Shown: one piece after another, positions 24,456-33,411 of the stretch
Numbering within the stretch: position 1 is the first letter of the stretch
Layout: every line of letters starts with the position of its first letter
Source of the DNA: Sphingomonas echinoides ATCC 14820
GTDB lineage: Bacteria > Pseudomonadota > Alphaproteobacteria > Sphingomonadales > Sphingomonadaceae
DNA length: 64,000 nucleotides
Reading direction: 5' to 3'
Assembly: GCF_000241465.1 (NCBI RefSeq)
Contig: NZ_JH584235.1
Location: 1,784,293-1,848,292 of the forward strand
The notes under the pieces: model-generated
What the model was told of the DNA's origin: nothing
The model's input: only the letters and a program-made list of their open reading frames with translations
Database searches by the model: none
Position numbers and translations under genes: made by a program

Positions 24456-27400
24456 TGCTCGAACGTTTGCTGCGCGAGCAATCGCGCGCCTTCGTTCTGA
24501 TCGCGCTCGCGGTCGCGCTGGCGGGAATCGTCGCTGCGCTCGCCTTGCCGGTCGGGCTGTTCCCGCAAGTGTCGTTCCCGCGCGTGGTGGTCGATCTCGA
24601 TTCCGGCAGCCGCCCCGCCGACCAGACCGCACTCACCGTCACCCGCCCGGTCGAGGAGGCGATCCGCGCCATTCCCGGCGTGCGCGACGTGCGCTCGGGC
24701 ACCAGTCGCGGCACCGCGCAAATCTCGATCGATTTCGGCTGGGGCCGCGACATGACCGCCAGCACCTTGCTGGTCGATTCCGCTTTGGCGCGGACGCTGC
24801 CAACGCTGCCGCCGGGCACGCAATATACCGTGCGCCGGATGGACCCGACGGTGTTCCCGATCCTCTCTTATGCTTTGGTGTCCGAAACGGTCGATCCGGT
24901 GGCGTTGCAGGAAATCGCCAAATATCAGGTGACACCGTTGCTCTCCGCGATCCCTGGGCTGGCGCGCGTCGGCGTACAGGGCGGCGGCACCGCCGAGGTG
25001 CAAGTGCTCGCCGATCCGCACCGACTGGCCGACCACAATCTGTCGATGGCGGACCTCAGCGCGGCGATCAAGAACGGCAATGTGCTGAGCGCGGTCGGGC
25101 AAGTGCAGGATCGCGGGCGGCTGTCGCTGGTGATCGCCGATCGCAGCGTGGCGAGCGCGGCGCAAATCGGCGCGATCGTCATCAGCGCCGATCCGCAAGG
25201 CGTGCTGCGCGTCCGCGATGTGGCGACGGTGCAGGAAGGCGCGGTTCCGGTGTGGCAGCGCATCGTGGAGGATGGCAAACCCGCCGTACTGTTCAACATC
25301 TATGAACAGCCCGACGGCAATGCCGTCCAGATCGCCCAGGCGGTGCAGCAGAAACTGGCCGGGCTGGCGCTCCCGAGCGGCGTCAAGCTGATCTGCTGGT
25401 ACGATCAAAGCGCACTGGTAACCGAAGCGGTGGCGAGCGTGCGCGATGCAGTGCTGATCGGTTTGGTGCTCGCGGCCTTGGTGTTGCTGGCGTTCCTGCG
25501 GAGCTGGCGCGTCACGCTGATCGCGGCGATCGTGGTGCCCGCGACACTGGCGGCCACCGTGCTGGTGCTGAGCGTGCTCGGCATGAGCTTCAACATCATG
25601 ACGCTGGGTGGCATCGCCGCCGCAGTCGGCCTGCTGATCGACGATGTCATCGTGATGGTCGAACATATTGCGCGCCGCGCTGGTGCCACCGGCGCGGATG
25701 GCACGCCGCGCGGCGATGCCGCCGTCATCCCGGCGGCGCGCGAGTTTCTGGCACCGCTAACCGGCTCCAGCCTCGCCACGCTGATCGTGTTCGTGCCCTT
25801 GTCGTTCCTGACCGGGGTGACGGGTGCCTTTTCCAAGGCGCTGTCGCTGACGATGGCAGCGGCGCTGGCCATTTCCTGGGCGATGACCGCGTTTGTCGTG
25901 CCGGTGCTGGTGCGCTGGCTGGTCGATTTCGATTCCTGGCACGATCCCGGCGCGGGCAAGGACGACCGCATCGCACGGCTGCACAGCCGCACGCTCGACC
26001 GGCTGAATGCGCGGCCCTGGTTGCTCGCGGTCATCGCGGTGCCGCTGCTGCTGCTTGGCTATGTCAGCTACAGCAATGTGCCGAGCGGCTTCATGCCCAA
26101 GGTCGATGAAGGCGGGTTCGTGATGGACTATTATACCCCGCCCGGCACTTCGCTCGACGAGACCGAGCGGCAAGTCGGCCAGATCGATGCGATGCTGCGC
26201 GCCAATCCCTATGTCCTCACCTTCTCGCGCCGCCTTGGCACCGGGCTCGGCGGCGATTTGGGGCAAAGCTATCATGGCGACTATTTCGTCCGGCTGAAGC
26301 CCACTCACGCCCCGACCGAAGAGGTTGCCGCCGAGGTCGCGCGGCAAGTGACCGCCAAGGTGCCCGGCGTGCAGATCGAAGTGGCGCAATTGATCGAGGA
26401 TTTGATCGGCGATCTCACCGCCGTGCCGCAACCGATCGAGGTGAAGCTGTATGCCGCTGATCCGGCAGTGCTGCCGGGCGAAGCGCGAAAGGTCGCCGCG
26501 CTGATCGGCAAGATCGATGGCGTGGTCGAAGTGAAAGACGGCGTGCAACTGGCCGGCGATGCGCTCACGGTGCGGGTCGATCCGGTGCGCGCGGGGCTGG
26601 AAGGCGTCACCCCCGCCGATGTCGAAACCCAGCTCAATGCCGCGTTGACGGGCAGCGTGGCGACCACGCTCGCCCAGGCGAGCAAGGCGGTCGACGTGCG
26701 CGTGCGCCTGCCCGAGGCGCTGACCATGAGCGAGACCGGCCTCGCCCAACTCCCGATCCGCGCGACCGATGGGCACGTATTCCCCTTGTCGCGCGTGGCC
26801 TCAATCCAGGCGGTGACCGGCCAGCCACAGATCGGCCGTGAAAATCTGGAGCCGATGATCGCGGTGACCGGGCGCATTCAGGGGCGCGGGATCGGGGCCG
26901 CCGTCGCCGATGTCACCGCCGCGCTCGACCGGCCGGGGACGCTCGCCCCCGGCATCCGCTACGAACTGGGCGGGCTGTATCAGCAACAGCAGATCGCCTT
27001 TGCCGGGCTGCTCAAGGTGTTCGGGGCTGCGCTGATCGCGGAATTCGCGCTCCTGCTCATCCTCTATCGGCGCTTCTGGCTGCCGGTCATCATCATCGGC
27101 TGCTCGCTGCTATCGACCACTGCGGTGTTCACCGCCTTATGGGCGTCGGGGGTCGATCTCAACATCACCGCGCTGATGGGGATGACGATGATCATCGGCA
27201 TCGGCACCGAAATGGCGATCTTCTACGTGTCCGAATTCGAAGATCTCGCGCGGCACATGCCCCCTGCAGAGGCTGCGCGCGCGGCCAGCCGCAATCGCCT
27301 GCGCCCGATCACCATGACCACGCTGGCGGCGATCTTCACGCTGCTGCCGCTCGCGCTCTCGATCGGTCAGGGATCCGGCATCCAGCAACCGCTCGCCATC

Positions 27401-27493
27401 GCGATCATCGCCGGGCTGTTGCTGCAATATCCGCTGGTGCTGCTCGCCATGCCAGTGCTGTTGCGGCTGACGACGGAGCGGCGCGCCACCTGA
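24455..27493 (+). CDS. RND efflux transporter permease
   Basis: 1012 residues from the ATG that shares one base with the adaptor stop. The architecture is that of RND pumps: TM1 (FVLIALAVALAGIVAALALP), a large periplasmic loop, a block of helices with TM4 reading GGIAAAVGLLIDDVIVMVEH that carries the paired Asp residues of the proton relay, a second loop, and the final helices. The DD pair resembles the drug-type (HAE1) pumps; the short lipoprotein adaptor and overall length also fit CusA/CzcA-like metal pumps, so the cargo is undecided. No dedicated regulator is next to it. The transcript ends near a T-rich stretch at 27509-27516. Confidence 0.92.
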   Translation: MLERLLREQSRAFVLIALAVALAGIVAALALPVGLFPQVSFPRVVVDLDSGSRPADQTALTVTRPVEEAIRAIPGVRDVRSGTSRGTAQISIDFGWGRDMTASTLLVDSALARTLPTLPPGTQYTVRRMDPTVFPILSYALVSETVDPVALQEIAKYQVTPLLSAIPGLARVGVQGGGTAEVQVLADPHRLADHNLSMADLSAAIKNGNVLSAVGQVQDRGRLSLVIADRSVASAAQIGAIVISADPQGVLRVRDVATVQEGAVPVWQRIVEDGKPAVLFNIYEQPDGNAVQIAQAVQQKLAGLALPSGVKLICWYDQSALVTEAVASVRDAVLIGLVLAALVLLAFLRSWRVTLIAAIVVPATLAATVLVLSVLGMSFNIMTLGGIAAAVGLLIDDVIVMVEHIARRAGATGADGTPRGDAAVIPAAREFLAPLTGSSLATLIVFVPLSFLTGVTGAFSKALSLTMAAALAISWAMTAFVVPVLVRWLVDFDSWHDPGAGKDDRIARLHSRTLDRLNARPWLLAVIAVPLLLLGYVSYSNVPSGFMPKVDEGGFVMDYYTPPGTSLDETERQVGQIDAMLRANPYVLTFSRRLGTGLGGDLGQSYHGDYFVRLKPTHAPTEEVAAEVARQVTAKVPGVQIEVAQLIEDLIGDLTAVPQPIEVKLYAADPAVLPGEARKVAALIGKIDGVVEVKDGVQLAGDALTVRVDPVRAGLEGVTPADVETQLNAALTGSVATTLAQASKAVDVRVRLPEALTMSETGLAQLPIRATDGHVFPLSRVASIQAVTGQPQIGRENLEPMIAVTGRIQGRGIGAAVADVTAALDRPGTLAPGIRYELGGLYQQQQIAFAGLLKVFGAALIAEFALLLILYRRFWLPVIIIGCSLLSTTAVFTALWASGVDLNITALMGMTMIIGIGTEMAIFYVSEFEDLARHMPPAEAARAASRNRLRPITMTTLAAIFTLLPLALSIGQGSGIQQPLAIAIIAGLLLQYPLVLLAMPVLLRLTTERRAT

Positions 27494-27523
27494 TTGCTCC
27501 GCACACCCTCTTTTTTGCGAATG

Positions 27524-27568
27524 GTACCGCAATCGCGGCATCTTGGCGTTTCTGCGGGAGCGCGGTAC
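27524..27568. promoter_or_regulatory. Inverted repeat upstream of exported GH3 gene
   Basis: GTACCGC (27524-27530) and GCGGTAC (27562-27568) are exact 7-nt inverted copies in the 102-nt gap before the GH3 start. The wide spacing (31 nt) would fit two half-sites or a leader hairpin; no match to a known operator can be claimed. Confidence 0.35.
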
Positions 27569-27595
27569 GACCTCCGCCGAGAGAGGAATTTCGTC

Positions 27596-29857
27596 ATGAC
27601 ATTTCGTGTTGCGGCTATGCCGTTGCTGCTGGTCGCTGCTGCGGCCTCCGCCCAGGTCGCAGCGCCGCCTCCGCCGTCTCAGACCGCGCCCGACGCCGGT
27701 ATGCCCGTGCTGCCCGAATGGACGAAGCCCGCGCTGCGCGGTGCCTGGAACGATATCCGCCTGTCCCCCGATGCGCGCGCCAAGGCGCTGCTCGCCGCGA
27801 TGACGCGCGACGAAAAGCAGACCCTCGTCTTCGGCTATTTCGGCACCGACTTTCCACGACTGCAATACCGCGCACCCGCCGCCGCACATAGCGGCTCGGC
27901 GGGGTATGTGCCGGCGATCGCACGGCTCGGCATCCCGGCGCAGCATCAGACCGACGCCGGGGTCGGCGTTGCCACTCAGGGCGGTGCCGCGGTCAAGCGC
28001 GAGCGCACTGCTTTGCCCTCCAACCTCGCCACCGCCGCAAGCTGGGATGTCGCGATTGCGCGCGCGGGGGGCACCATGATCGGCGATGAAGCGCGGCGCT
28101 CGGGTTTCAACGTCATGCTCGCAGGCGGGGTCGATTTGCTGCGCGAGCCGCGCAACGGCCGCAATTTCGAATATGGCGGGGAAGATCCGCTGCTGGCTGG
28201 TACGATGGTCGGCGAACAGGTGATCGGCATTCAGTCGAACCATATCGTCTCGACGATCAAGCATTACGCGATCAACGACCAGGAGACCGATCGTAACGCC
28301 GGAAATTCGGTGCTCGATCACAGCGCGGCGCGCGTGTCCGATCTGCTGGCGTTCCAATTGGCGATCGAACGTGCGGATCCGGGTTCGATCATGTGCTCCT
28401 ACAACCGCGTCGACAGCGTTTACGCCTGCGAGAATAGCTGGCTGCTGACCGACGTGCTGCGCAGCGATTGGGGGTTCAAGGGCTATGTGATGAGCGACTG
28501 GGGCGCGACGCACAGCACCGTCGCCGCCGCCAAGGCCGGGCTAGACCAGGATTCGGGGTTCCCGTTCGACAAAGAACCCTATTTCGGAGGGCCACTGCGC
28601 CAAGCAATCGAGCAGGGCACGGTTCCCGCGGCCCGGCTCGACCTGATGGCGCGCCGCATCCTGCGCGCGCTGTTCGCGCAAGGCGTGTTCGAGCGCCCGG
28701 TGAGCGAGCAGCCGATCGACTATGTCGCCCACGCCGCCGTGACGCGTGCCGGAGCCGAAGCCGGGGCCGTGTTGCTGAAAAATGAGCATGGGTTGCTGCC
28801 ACTTGCCGCCAGCGCGAAGCGGATCGCGGTGATCGGCGGCCATGCCGACAAGGGCGTGCTCGCCGGGGGCGGATCGTCGCTGGTCTATCCGGTCGGCGGC
28901 AATGCCGTGCCGGGCTTGCAACCGACGATTTGGCCCGGGCCGATCATGTATTACCCGTCCTCGCCACTCGACGAGATCCAGCGCCAGGCCCCGGGGGCGA
29001 CGGTCCGCTACGCCGATGGCAGCGATCCGGCGGCGGCGGCGGCGCTTGCCCGGGACAGCGATGTGGTGATCGTGTTCGCCACGCAATGGGCGGGCGAATC
29101 GTTCGACGTGGCGATGGCGCTCGACGGCAATCAGGACGCGCTGATCGGCGCGGTCGGCGCGGCCAACCCCAGCACCGTGGTGGTGCTCGAAACCGGCGGG
29201 CCAGTGGCAATGCCGTGGATCGATCAGGTCGGGGCGGTGCTCGAGGCCTGGTATCCGGGCACGGCGGGCGGCAAGGCCGTCGCCAACCTGCTGTTCGGCA
29301 AGGCCAATCCCTCGGGCCGCCTGCCGGTGACCTTCGCCCGCAGCGTCGATCAACTGCCCGATCCCGCCAAACCGCATAGCGGCGACGTGGTGTATAAAGA
29401 GGGCGCGACGGTCGGGTATAAGTGGTTCGACGCCAAGGGCATCGCACCCTTATTCCCTTTCGGCCACGGCCTGTCCTACACGCGCTTCGTCAGCGAAGGC
29501 TTGCAGGCAGCAGCGCCGGGCGGCGTGCTCACCGCGACCTTCTCTGTGCGCAACACCGGTGCGCGGGCAGGGGCAAGCGTTCCGCAGCTCTATGTCGCCC
29601 CAGTCGCGGGCGGCTGGGAAGCCCCGAAGCGTCTTGCCGGTTTCACCAAGGTCGCGCTGGCACCCGGCGCGCGCAAGGCGGTGACGCTGACGGTCGATCC
29701 GCGTTTGCTCGCGACCTGGGATGAAGCCCACCATCGCTGGCACATTGCCGGGGGTGCCTACACGGTCATGCTGGCGGACTCGGCCCGCGACATCCGGCAG
29801 ACGGTCACGGTGACGCTGCCTGAACGCACCCTGCCCGCCACCTGGCGCGCCCGCTAA
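27596..29857 (+). CDS. Glycoside hydrolase family 3 beta-glucosidase-type enzyme, exported
   Basis: 753 residues from the ATG at 27596 (GAGAGGAA upstream); signal peptide MTFRVAAMPLLLVAAAASAQ. The GH3 N-terminal TIM barrel carries KHYAINDQETDRN and the nucleophile motif VMSDWGATHS (Asp301); the C-terminal sandwich begins near VLLKNEHGLLPL and the enzyme closes with a fibronectin-III-like domain (YKWFDAKGIAPLFPFGHGLS onward). Expected to remove terminal beta-linked glucose (or related sugars) from oligosaccharides in the periplasm. It precedes, in convergent orientation, the sugar permease gene with 11 nt between stops, and may belong to the same catabolic region although its own linkage preference (beta) differs from the alpha-glucan enzymes further on. 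Confidence 0.93.
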   Translation: MTFRVAAMPLLLVAAAASAQVAAPPPPSQTAPDAGMPVLPEWTKPALRGAWNDIRLSPDARAKALLAAMTRDEKQTLVFGYFGTDFPRLQYRAPAAAHSGSAGYVPAIARLGIPAQHQTDAGVGVATQGGAAVKRERTALPSNLATAASWDVAIARAGGTMIGDEARRSGFNVMLAGGVDLLREPRNGRNFEYGGEDPLLAGTMVGEQVIGIQSNHIVSTIKHYAINDQETDRNAGNSVLDHSAARVSDLLAFQLAIERADPGSIMCSYNRVDSVYACENSWLLTDVLRSDWGFKGYVMSDWGATHSTVAAAKAGLDQDSGFPFDKEPYFGGPLRQAIEQGTVPAARLDLMARRILRALFAQGVFERPVSEQPIDYVAHAAVTRAGAEAGAVLLKNEHGLLPLAASAKRIAVIGGHADKGVLAGGGSSLVYPVGGNAVPGLQPTIWPGPIMYYPSSPLDEIQRQAPGATVRYADGSDPAAAAALARDSDVVIVFATQWAGESFDVAMALDGNQDALIGAVGAANPSTVVVLETGGPVAMPWIDQVGAVLEAWYPGTAGGKAVANLLFGKANPSGRLPVTFARSVDQLPDPAKPHSGDVVYKEGATVGYKWFDAKGIAPLFPFGHGLSYTRFVSEGLQAAAPGGVLTATFSVRNTGARAGASVPQLYVAPVAGGWEAPKRLAGFTKVALAPGARKAVTLTVDPRLLATWDEAHHRWHIAGGAYTVMLADSARDIRQTVTVTLPERTLPATWRAR

Positions 29858-29868
29858 AGCGGGGCGCG

Positions 29869-31362
29869 TCAGGCGTTGCCGGTTTCGGGCACGCGCAGCA
29901 TCGCAAGTGCGGCGAGCGCCATCACCGCCGCCGCAAAGGCCATCGTCCAGATCGGCTCGGTCGGAAAGAACGCCTTGAGCACCGACCCCATCACCGTCGC
30001 CACAAGCAGTTGCGGCACGACGATGAACACGTTGAACAGGCCCATATAGATGCCGAGCTTGGCCTGCGGCAGGCTGGAGGCGAGGATCGCATAGGGCATG
30101 GCAAGGATTGAAGCCCAGGCGATCCCGACCCCGATTTCGCTCAAAACCAGCAAATTGGGGTCGCGGAGGACGAGGAAGCTCGCATACCCAAGCGCGCCGC
30201 AAAGCAACCCGATACCATGCGTGCGCACTTTGCCGATCCGCGCTGCCAGCCGTGGCAACACCAGCAACGCCACGATCGTCGCGACGCCATTATACACCGC
30301 GAACAGCACCCCGACCCAATCGCCACCGGCATTGTACGCGGCGCTGGTCGGGTCGCTCGAGCCGAAGGCATATTGGGCGACGACGGGGGTGGTGTAGATC
30401 CACATGATGAACAGCGCCGACCAACTGAAGAACTGCACCAGCGCCAGCCGCTTCATCACCGTCGGCATGCCTGAAAAATCGCCGATGATCAGGCTGAGCG
30501 GATTATCGGCCTTGCCGCCGCGCGCGAGCAGGATCGCCGCGATGCTGGCGAGGCCATAAGCGATCAGCAACGCCCCCAGCAGATAGACCTCCTTCTGCAG
30601 ACCAAGCGTGGGCACCGTGACCACGACGCCCGCGCCCGCTGCGATCCAGCAAAGGCTCGCGCCGAGCCCGCGTGCCGCAAGCGCGTGGACGGGTTGAGTC
30701 GCGGGCCCGCCGAGCATCGGCTCGCCAAAGGCCTTCATCTCGGCCGGGCTATATTCGCGCGTCGTGCCGACGGTCCACAGCACCGCCAGCAGCAACGCTG
30801 CACCGCCGAACCAGAAACTGTAGCGGACCGTCGCCGGAATCCCGCCCAGCGCATCGCCCGACACGCCAAGATGCGTCAGTACGAACGGGAAGAGCGAACC
30901 GACCACCGCGCCCGCACCAATGAAGGCCGTCTGCAGCGCATAGCCCGCCGTATGCTGGTCCTTGCGCAGCATATCGCCGACAAAGGCGCGAAACGGCTCC
31001 ATCGACACGTTGATCGACGCATCGAGCACCCACAGCGTCAACGCCGCGAACCACAGGATCCGGGCGTCGGGCATGACGAACAAGGCCAGCGCCGCCAGCA
31101 CCGCGCCCGCAAAGAAATAGGGGCGTCGCCGCCCGAACCGTGTCCAGGTGCGGTCGCTATAATGGCCGATGATCGGCTGCACCAGCAGCCCGGTGAGCGG
31201 GGCCGCGATCCACAGATAGGACAGATCATCCAGCGATCCGCCAAGCGTCTGGAAAATCCGGCTCATATTCGCGTTTTGCAGCGCAAAGCCGATCTGGATA
31301 CCGAAGAAGCCGAAGCTGATATTCCACAACCCGCCGAAGCGCTGCACCGGTTTCTCGTTCAA
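29869..31362 (-). CDS. MFS sugar permease, SLC45/GPH type (MalY-like)
   Basis: About 497 residues from a TTG at 31362, chosen because GGGGAGG lies just upstream and the frame before it overlaps other control DNA. Twelve hydrophobic helices are visible, with the family's FGFFGIQIGFALQNANMSRI and the loop GHYSDRTWTRFGRRRPYFFA between helices 2 and 3 that marks sucrose/maltose symporters of this group. It should carry a disaccharide such as maltose across the inner membrane with protons. From memory, the Caulobacter mal locus has the same neighbours (MalA receptor, MalY permease, LacI-type MalR), supporting a maltose/maltodextrin role. A motif resembling a LacI-type operator lies at 31447-31458 upstream. 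Confidence 0.9.
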   Translation of the reverse strand: MNEKPVQRFGGLWNISFGFFGIQIGFALQNANMSRIFQTLGGSLDDLSYLWIAAPLTGLLVQPIIGHYSDRTWTRFGRRRPYFFAGAVLAALALFVMPDARILWFAALTLWVLDASINVSMEPFRAFVGDMLRKDQHTAGYALQTAFIGAGAVVGSLFPFVLTHLGVSGDALGGIPATVRYSFWFGGAALLLAVLWTVGTTREYSPAEMKAFGEPMLGGPATQPVHALAARGLGASLCWIAAGAGVVVTVPTLGLQKEVYLLGALLIAYGLASIAAILLARGGKADNPLSLIIGDFSGMPTVMKRLALVQFFSWSALFIMWIYTTPVVAQYAFGSSDPTSAAYNAGGDWVGVLFAVYNGVATIVALLVLPRLAARIGKVRTHGIGLLCGALGYASFLVLRDPNLLVLSEIGVGIAWASILAMPYAILASSLPQAKLGIYMGLFNVFIVVPQLLVATVMGSVLKAFFPTEPIWTMAFAAAVMALAALAMLRVPETGNA

Positions 31363-31446
31363 GCCCACCTCCCCTGCTGCGGTTCCGCTCGGTCGGCCGC
31401 AGTCTGTCGCGCCTGACTGCCGACAAGCCCGGTAGCGCACAAGGGT

Positions 31447-31458
31447 GCATACGAATAC
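31447..31458. promoter_or_regulatory. Candidate LacI-type operator upstream of sugar permease
   Basis: GCATACGAATAC has a central CpG like LacI-family operators and matches 10 of 12 bases with the minus-strand reading of 33274-33285, in front of the receptor and LacI genes. It lies 85 nt upstream of the permease start. Confidence 0.45.
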
Positions 31459-31511
31459 GCAAACCACCACGCCGCTTGCGAGGATCGTCCCGCGCCGGGC
31501 ATGACGGTGCG

Positions 31512-32186
31512 ATGTCGATGACCGTAACCCTCCACCGCCAAGGCCAGGAGCAGCGCCCGCTGCTCGTGCTCGACTCGTTCTGGAATGACCCCGAATTGCT
31601 CCGCGAAGATGCCGCCGCGCTGCGGCTGACCCCGATCGGGCCGCATTATCCGGGCCTGCGCGCGCCTGTGCCGCCGCGACTGGCCGAGGCGATGCGGGCG
31701 AAGGTGGCACCCCTGCTCGCCACCCATTTCGGGCTCGAGCGCGCACCGGCGGTGTCGGAGGCTTATTATTCGCTCGTCACCACGTCGCCGGGCGCGCTCG
31801 CACCGATCCAGCGTTTGCCGCATTTCGATGGGGTCGAGCCGCGCCGGATCGCGCTGCTGCTGTTCCTGGGCCACACGGCGCAGGGCGGCACCGCCTTCTA
31901 CCGTCAACGCGCGACTGGTTTTGAAAGCGTCGATGCTATGCGGCTCGAACGCTATTCCGCCGAACTCGACGCCGGCGTGCGCGCGCATGGGCTGCCCGCG
32001 CCGTCCTATATCGCCGGGGACACCCCGCTGTTCGAGCAAATCGCGGTGCAGCCCGGGGCGTTCAACCGCGCGCTCGTCTATGCTGGCAACACGCTGCATT
32101 GTGCGTGGCTGCCGCCAGAAGTGGTGCTTACCCCCGACCCGCTGGTCGGGCGGCTGACGCTCAACCTGTTCCTGTTCGACGATTGA
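31512..32186 (+). CDS. DUF6445-like protein
   Basis: 224 residues starting MSMTVTLHRQGQEQRPLLVL. I recognise it as similar to the DUF6445 family, a group of uncharacterised proteins that I associate with TBDR/halogenase loci. The chain contains LPHFDGVEP (an H-x-D) and, 80-odd residues later, GNTLHCAWL, a spacing that resembles the iron-binding H-x-D...H of 2-oxoglutarate oxygenase folds; whether it binds iron is unproven. No signal peptide, so cytoplasmic. The gene is divergent from the sugar permease and converges with the LacI gene (3 nt between stops). The start could also be the ATG at 31518. Confidence 0.75.
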   Translation: MSMTVTLHRQGQEQRPLLVLDSFWNDPELLREDAAALRLTPIGPHYPGLRAPVPPRLAEAMRAKVAPLLATHFGLERAPAVSEAYYSLVTTSPGALAPIQRLPHFDGVEPRRIALLLFLGHTAQGGTAFYRQRATGFESVDAMRLERYSAELDAGVRAHGLPAPSYIAGDTPLFEQIAVQPGAFNRALVYAGNTLHCAWLPPEVVLTPDPLVGRLTLNLFLFDD

Positions 32187-32189
32187 GGC

Positions 32190-33212
32190 TCACGCGCCGC
32201 TGCTGGCGCGCGCGATCAACCGGGTCGGCAGCGGCGGCGGTGTGATCGCCGCACCGCGCAGCTGACCGAGCAAGGTGCTGACGAGCAATGCCCCCGCCTG
32301 CCGCGTGTCTTGCGCCACCGTCGACAGCGGTGGCGTGGTCAGCGAGGCCGAGGGAATATCGTCGAACCCGACCACCGCGACATCGCCCGGGATGCTCCGT
32401 CCCTCCGCCGCCAGCGCCCGCATCGCGCCGATCGCGATGCTATCGCTCGCCGCGAAAATCGCGTCATAGACCGCACCGCGCGCCTTGAGCGTGGCAACCG
32501 CCTCGACACCAGCCTCCTCGCTGGTGATAGCATCGACGCGCAGCGCAGGATCGGCGACCAGCCCCGCTTGCGCAAGCGCATCCCCATAGCCGCGATGCCG
32601 TTCCTCAAGCTCGGGATAGCGGCTGTCGGCCGAACCGAGGAACGCAATCCGTCGCCGCCCCTGCGCGATCAGATGCGCCGTCGCTTGCGCACCGCCGCCG
32701 CGATTGTCCGAACCGACGGTGATGCCCGCAGGCCCCGTCCCGACCGCGCCCCAGCGCACGACATGCGTGCCCTGTTCCGCCAGATGGTCGAGCCGCGCGC
32801 GATACGCCTCGTAATCGCCATAGCCGAGCAGGATGATGCCGTCGGCCTTGTGGCTGTCCTGATAGTCGACATGCCAGTCGCCCGAAAGCTGCTGGAACGA
32901 GATCAGCAAGTCGTACCCCGCTCTCGCGCTGGCCCGGGTGATCGAGCCGAGCATCGACAGAAAGAACGGATTGATCGTCGCGTCCTCGTCCGCCGTCTCT
33001 TCGAAGAACAGCAACGCAAGCGTGTTCGACGCCTGGCTGCGCAAGCTCGATGCGTGTTTGTCGACCGCATAATGCAAGCTGTGGGCAATCGCTTCGATCC
33101 GCGCGCGCGTTTGCGCGTTGACCGATTTCACCCCGCGCAACGCACGCGACACCGTCGGCTGCGAGACCCCGGCAAGTTGTGCGATATCGAACGAAGTCGG
33201 CCGCTTGGCCAT
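32190..33212 (-). CDS. LacI-family transcriptional regulator (MalR-like)
   Basis: 340 residues starting MAKRPTSFDIAQLAGVSQPT. The LacI helix-turn-helix is at 5-30 (SFDIAQLAGVSQPTVSRALR) with the hinge helix after it; the periplasmic-binding-protein-like domain follows with the characteristic AIFAASDSIAIGAMRALAAE and DVAVVGFDDIPSASLTTPPL segments. It is divergent from the TBDR at 33412 and adjacent to the sugar permease, so it most likely represses or activates the alpha-glucan uptake and degradation genes in response to a sugar. Two candidate operators lie in the 199-nt divergent gap. Confidence 0.93.
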   Translation of the reverse strand: MAKRPTSFDIAQLAGVSQPTVSRALRGVKSVNAQTRARIEAIAHSLHYAVDKHASSLRSQASNTLALLFFEETADEDATINPFFLSMLGSITRASARAGYDLLISFQQLSGDWHVDYQDSHKADGIILLGYGDYEAYRARLDHLAEQGTHVVRWGAVGTGPAGITVGSDNRGGGAQATAHLIAQGRRRIAFLGSADSRYPELEERHRGYGDALAQAGLVADPALRVDAITSEEAGVEAVATLKARGAVYDAIFAASDSIAIGAMRALAAEGRSIPGDVAVVGFDDIPSASLTTPPLSTVAQDTRQAGALLVSTLLGQLRGAAITPPPLPTRLIARASSGA

Positions 33213-33226
33213 CCCAGTTATACCAG

Positions 33227-33246
33227 TGTATTGTTTAAATAATACA
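33227..33246. promoter_or_regulatory. AT-rich 6-8-6 palindrome in divergent LacI/TBDR promoter region
   Basis: TGTATT (33227-33232) and AATACA (33241-33246) are exact inverted copies around GTTTAAAT. It begins 15 nt upstream of the LacI start and is strikingly AT-rich for this genome, fitting an autoregulatory operator or overlapping -10 elements. Confidence 0.55.
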
Positions 33247-33273
33247 GCAGAACCCCCGACCCGCCGCCCCTGT

Positions 33274-33285
33274 GAATACGTATGC
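33274..33285. promoter_or_regulatory. Candidate LacI-type operator upstream of TBDR
   Basis: GAATACGTATGC contains the perfect core ATACGTAT with a central CpG. Its minus-strand form, GCATACGTATTC, matches the site upstream of the permease at 10 of 12 positions. It lies 127 nt before the receptor start. Confidence 0.5.
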
Positions 33286-33411
33286 CCGCCACTTTTGCAA
33301 TGACCCCGTCCGAAATATAGCCTGCTCCTAGCCAATCGACGCGGATGACGACGTCGAGGAAACTGAATTTCGTGAGGATGTGCGGGTTCGTCCCGCTTGA
33401 GGGGAAACCAA

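Noticed and set aside
27509..27516. T-run after the RND permease as a complete intrinsic terminator
   Set aside because: The T-rich stretch is present, but no stable stem lies directly before it.
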